Below, piece after piece: positions 6,590 to 7,561 of a DNA stretch of 7,561 nucleotides (its first letter is position 1; each line of letters starts with the position of its first letter). The notes under the pieces are model-generated. The model worked only from the letters and a program-made list of their open reading frames with translations. It had not been told where the DNA came from and made no database searches. Made by a program: the position numbers and the translations under genes. The stretch comes from Acidobacteriota bacterium (GTDB lineage Bacteria > Acidobacteriota > UBA4820 > DSQY01): assembly GCA_021814085.1 (NCBI GenBank), contig JAKAJA010000082.1, positions 1-7,561 of the forward strand, written 5' to 3'.

Positions 6590-7561
6590 ATGGCAATCGA
6601 TCTGAAAAGAAGCGCAACGATCTCGATTATGGCGTGCGTGGGGTTATCCCTGTTGGCCATCTCCGCGTGGGCCAGGGAGCCTGATGGGGGCAATTTCGCG
6701 CAAATAGGTACGCCTCCATGGGCCGTGGCGAGCGGCAGCGACGCGATCTCCGGCACCACGAGCAGGGCCGAAGCGGTCGCTCCCGGAATCAGGGTGCTTC
6801 TTCTGGCCTGCGACGATGGCCCGGGCCCGCTCCTCACGCTGCTGCCCACTTATCCCGACATCGGCACCGTCGACTGGTTCTCCGAGTGCAGTGGCAATCC
6901 CACGCTTGCTCAATTGCAGGCCTACGACGTTGTCGTCGTCTGGAGCAACCACGGGATGTCCGACGCAGTCGCACTCGGGAATGTTCTGGCGGATTACGCC
7001 GATGCTGGCGGCAGGGTGATCCTCTCGGTCTTCGTGTGGCAGGACCCAACTTGTTCAACCTGCAACGGCCTCCAGGGCCGCCTGATCACCGGGGGGTATA
7101 GCCCCTTGGTGGCCAACGGCAACCACGACCACTACACGACCTCATGCCTGGGCGGCTCTCTGCCGGGAAGCCCCCTCATGACGGGAGTGGCCACCTATTG
7201 TGATAGATATCGGGACTACACCAGCCTGGCACCTGGTGCCACCCTCGTAGCGAGCTGGAGCGACGAGGAGAATTTCGTCGCCTCCAAGGGCTGCGTGGTT
7301 GCCATCAATTCCTATCCCGGCCCCTACTCTCAGGCCACCGGCGATTTCGGAACGCTCTACCACAATGCGGTGGCCTATCTTTTCGGCAGCGGAGGGTGCG
7401 GACCCGTTTTCAGCAATAGCTTCCTGGACGACCTGCGGCGCTCGCAGGCGTGTGTCAACAGCACCTCGGGCGCCTGGCAGTACACGGTGCTGAGCGGTGC
7501 AGGCATGGGCACGTACACGGGCACGGGTACGGCCACTGGATCGGTGGCCATGAACCCCCTT
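6590..7561 (+). CDS. Exported protein with amidotransferase-like Rossmann domain and shared C-terminal module (3' end outside window)
   Basis: The frame stays open for 324 codons to the window edge. The start is set by AAGGAGG at 6578-6584. Residues 1-28 form a signal peptide ending in AWA. Residues about 66-266 begin with the strand GIRVLLLACDDGPG. The landmarks YDVVVVWSNHGMSDAVALGN, LADYADAGGRVILSV and YHNAVAYLFG then follow. This order resembles class I glutamine-amidotransferase-like or ThuA-like folds found in exported bacterial proteins. I see no clear catalytic Cys-His pair, so enzymatic activity is doubtful and a binding or structural role is possible. From residue 277 it carries the same module as the protease (SFLDDLRRSQACVNSTSGAW and onward), cut after about half. 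It lies about 200 bases behind the protease terminator with its own ribosome site, so it is probably a separate transcript. Function is unknown. Confidence 0.88.
   Translation, partial: MAIDLKRSATISIMACVGLSLLAISAWAREPDGGNFAQIGTPPWAVASGSDAISGTTSRAEAVAPGIRVLLLACDDGPGPLLTLLPTYPDIGTVDWFSECSGNPTLAQLQAYDVVVVWSNHGMSDAVALGNVLADYADAGGRVILSVFVWQDPTCSTCNGLQGRLITGGYSPLVANGNHDHYTTSCLGGSLPGSPLMTGVATYCDRYRDYTSLAPGATLVASWSDEENFVASKGCVVAINSYPGPYSQATGDFGTLYHNAVAYLFGSGGCGPVFSNSFLDDLRRSQACVNSTSGAWQYTVLSGAGMGTYTGTGTATGSVAMNPL
7418..7561 (+). repeat. Direct repeat A, copy 2 (cut by window edge)
   Basis: Partner of 6084-6227. It encodes the first half of the C-terminal module in the 6590 protein. The four residue changes relative to the protease copy are Q/L, V/A, T/S and G/S. 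Confidence 0.9.

Noticed and set aside
6448..6684. Small plus-strand frame between the protease and the last gene
   Set aside because: It starts in the terminator, has no ribosome site or family likeness, and runs out of frame into the well-supported gene at 6590.
6084..7561. Repeats read as an insertion sequence or CRISPR
   Set aside because: There is no transposase, no terminal inverted repeats or target duplications, and no regular short repeat-spacer pattern. The repeats are coding and in frame in both genes.

Overview
GC-rich bacterial chromosome fragment. It holds one gene cut by the left edge, one complete very large gene, one gene cut by the right edge, and a short gene remnant. All four lie on the + strand. 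The secreted multi-domain protease, the long beta-rich tail domains, the Shine-Dalgarno sites and the high GC third positions suggest a member of Acidobacteriota or a similar soil/sediment lineage. This placement is inferred from protein style and is not proven.

Layout: 1-675 is the C-terminal part of a radical SAM protein that I recognise as MJ0619/Tes-like (the family of the archaeal tetraether lipid synthase). At 750-836 is an orphan gene tail with no gene body, followed by a strong intrinsic terminator (911-950). A gene-poor stretch follows (951-1547). It holds an AT-rich inverted repeat and a doubtful lower-GC reading frame on the minus strand. At 1548-6389 is a 1613-residue exported subtilisin-like protease (S8, KP-43 type). 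It carries a duplicated beta domain, a jelly-roll-like domain, a P-domain-like region, a putative Ig domain and a distinctive ~100-residue C-terminal module. A second terminator (6414-6447) closes it. At 6590-7561 is an open-ended exported protein with a Rossmann/glutamine-amidotransferase-like domain. It carries the same C-terminal module, which the window cuts.

The most notable signal is that C-terminal module. It appears on two otherwise unrelated exported proteins, and its last ~28 codons appear again as the orphan tail at 750-836. The module starts with SFLDD.RRSQ.CVNST and ends with LSDRNTKDDPPCGG. The copies are about 89-95% identical in DNA, and most differences between the two long copies are silent. 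The tail and the terminator behind it both recur at the two sites. I infer a portable C-terminal sorting, anchoring or maturation domain for exported proteins, which recombines between loci. Its function is not shown by the sequence.
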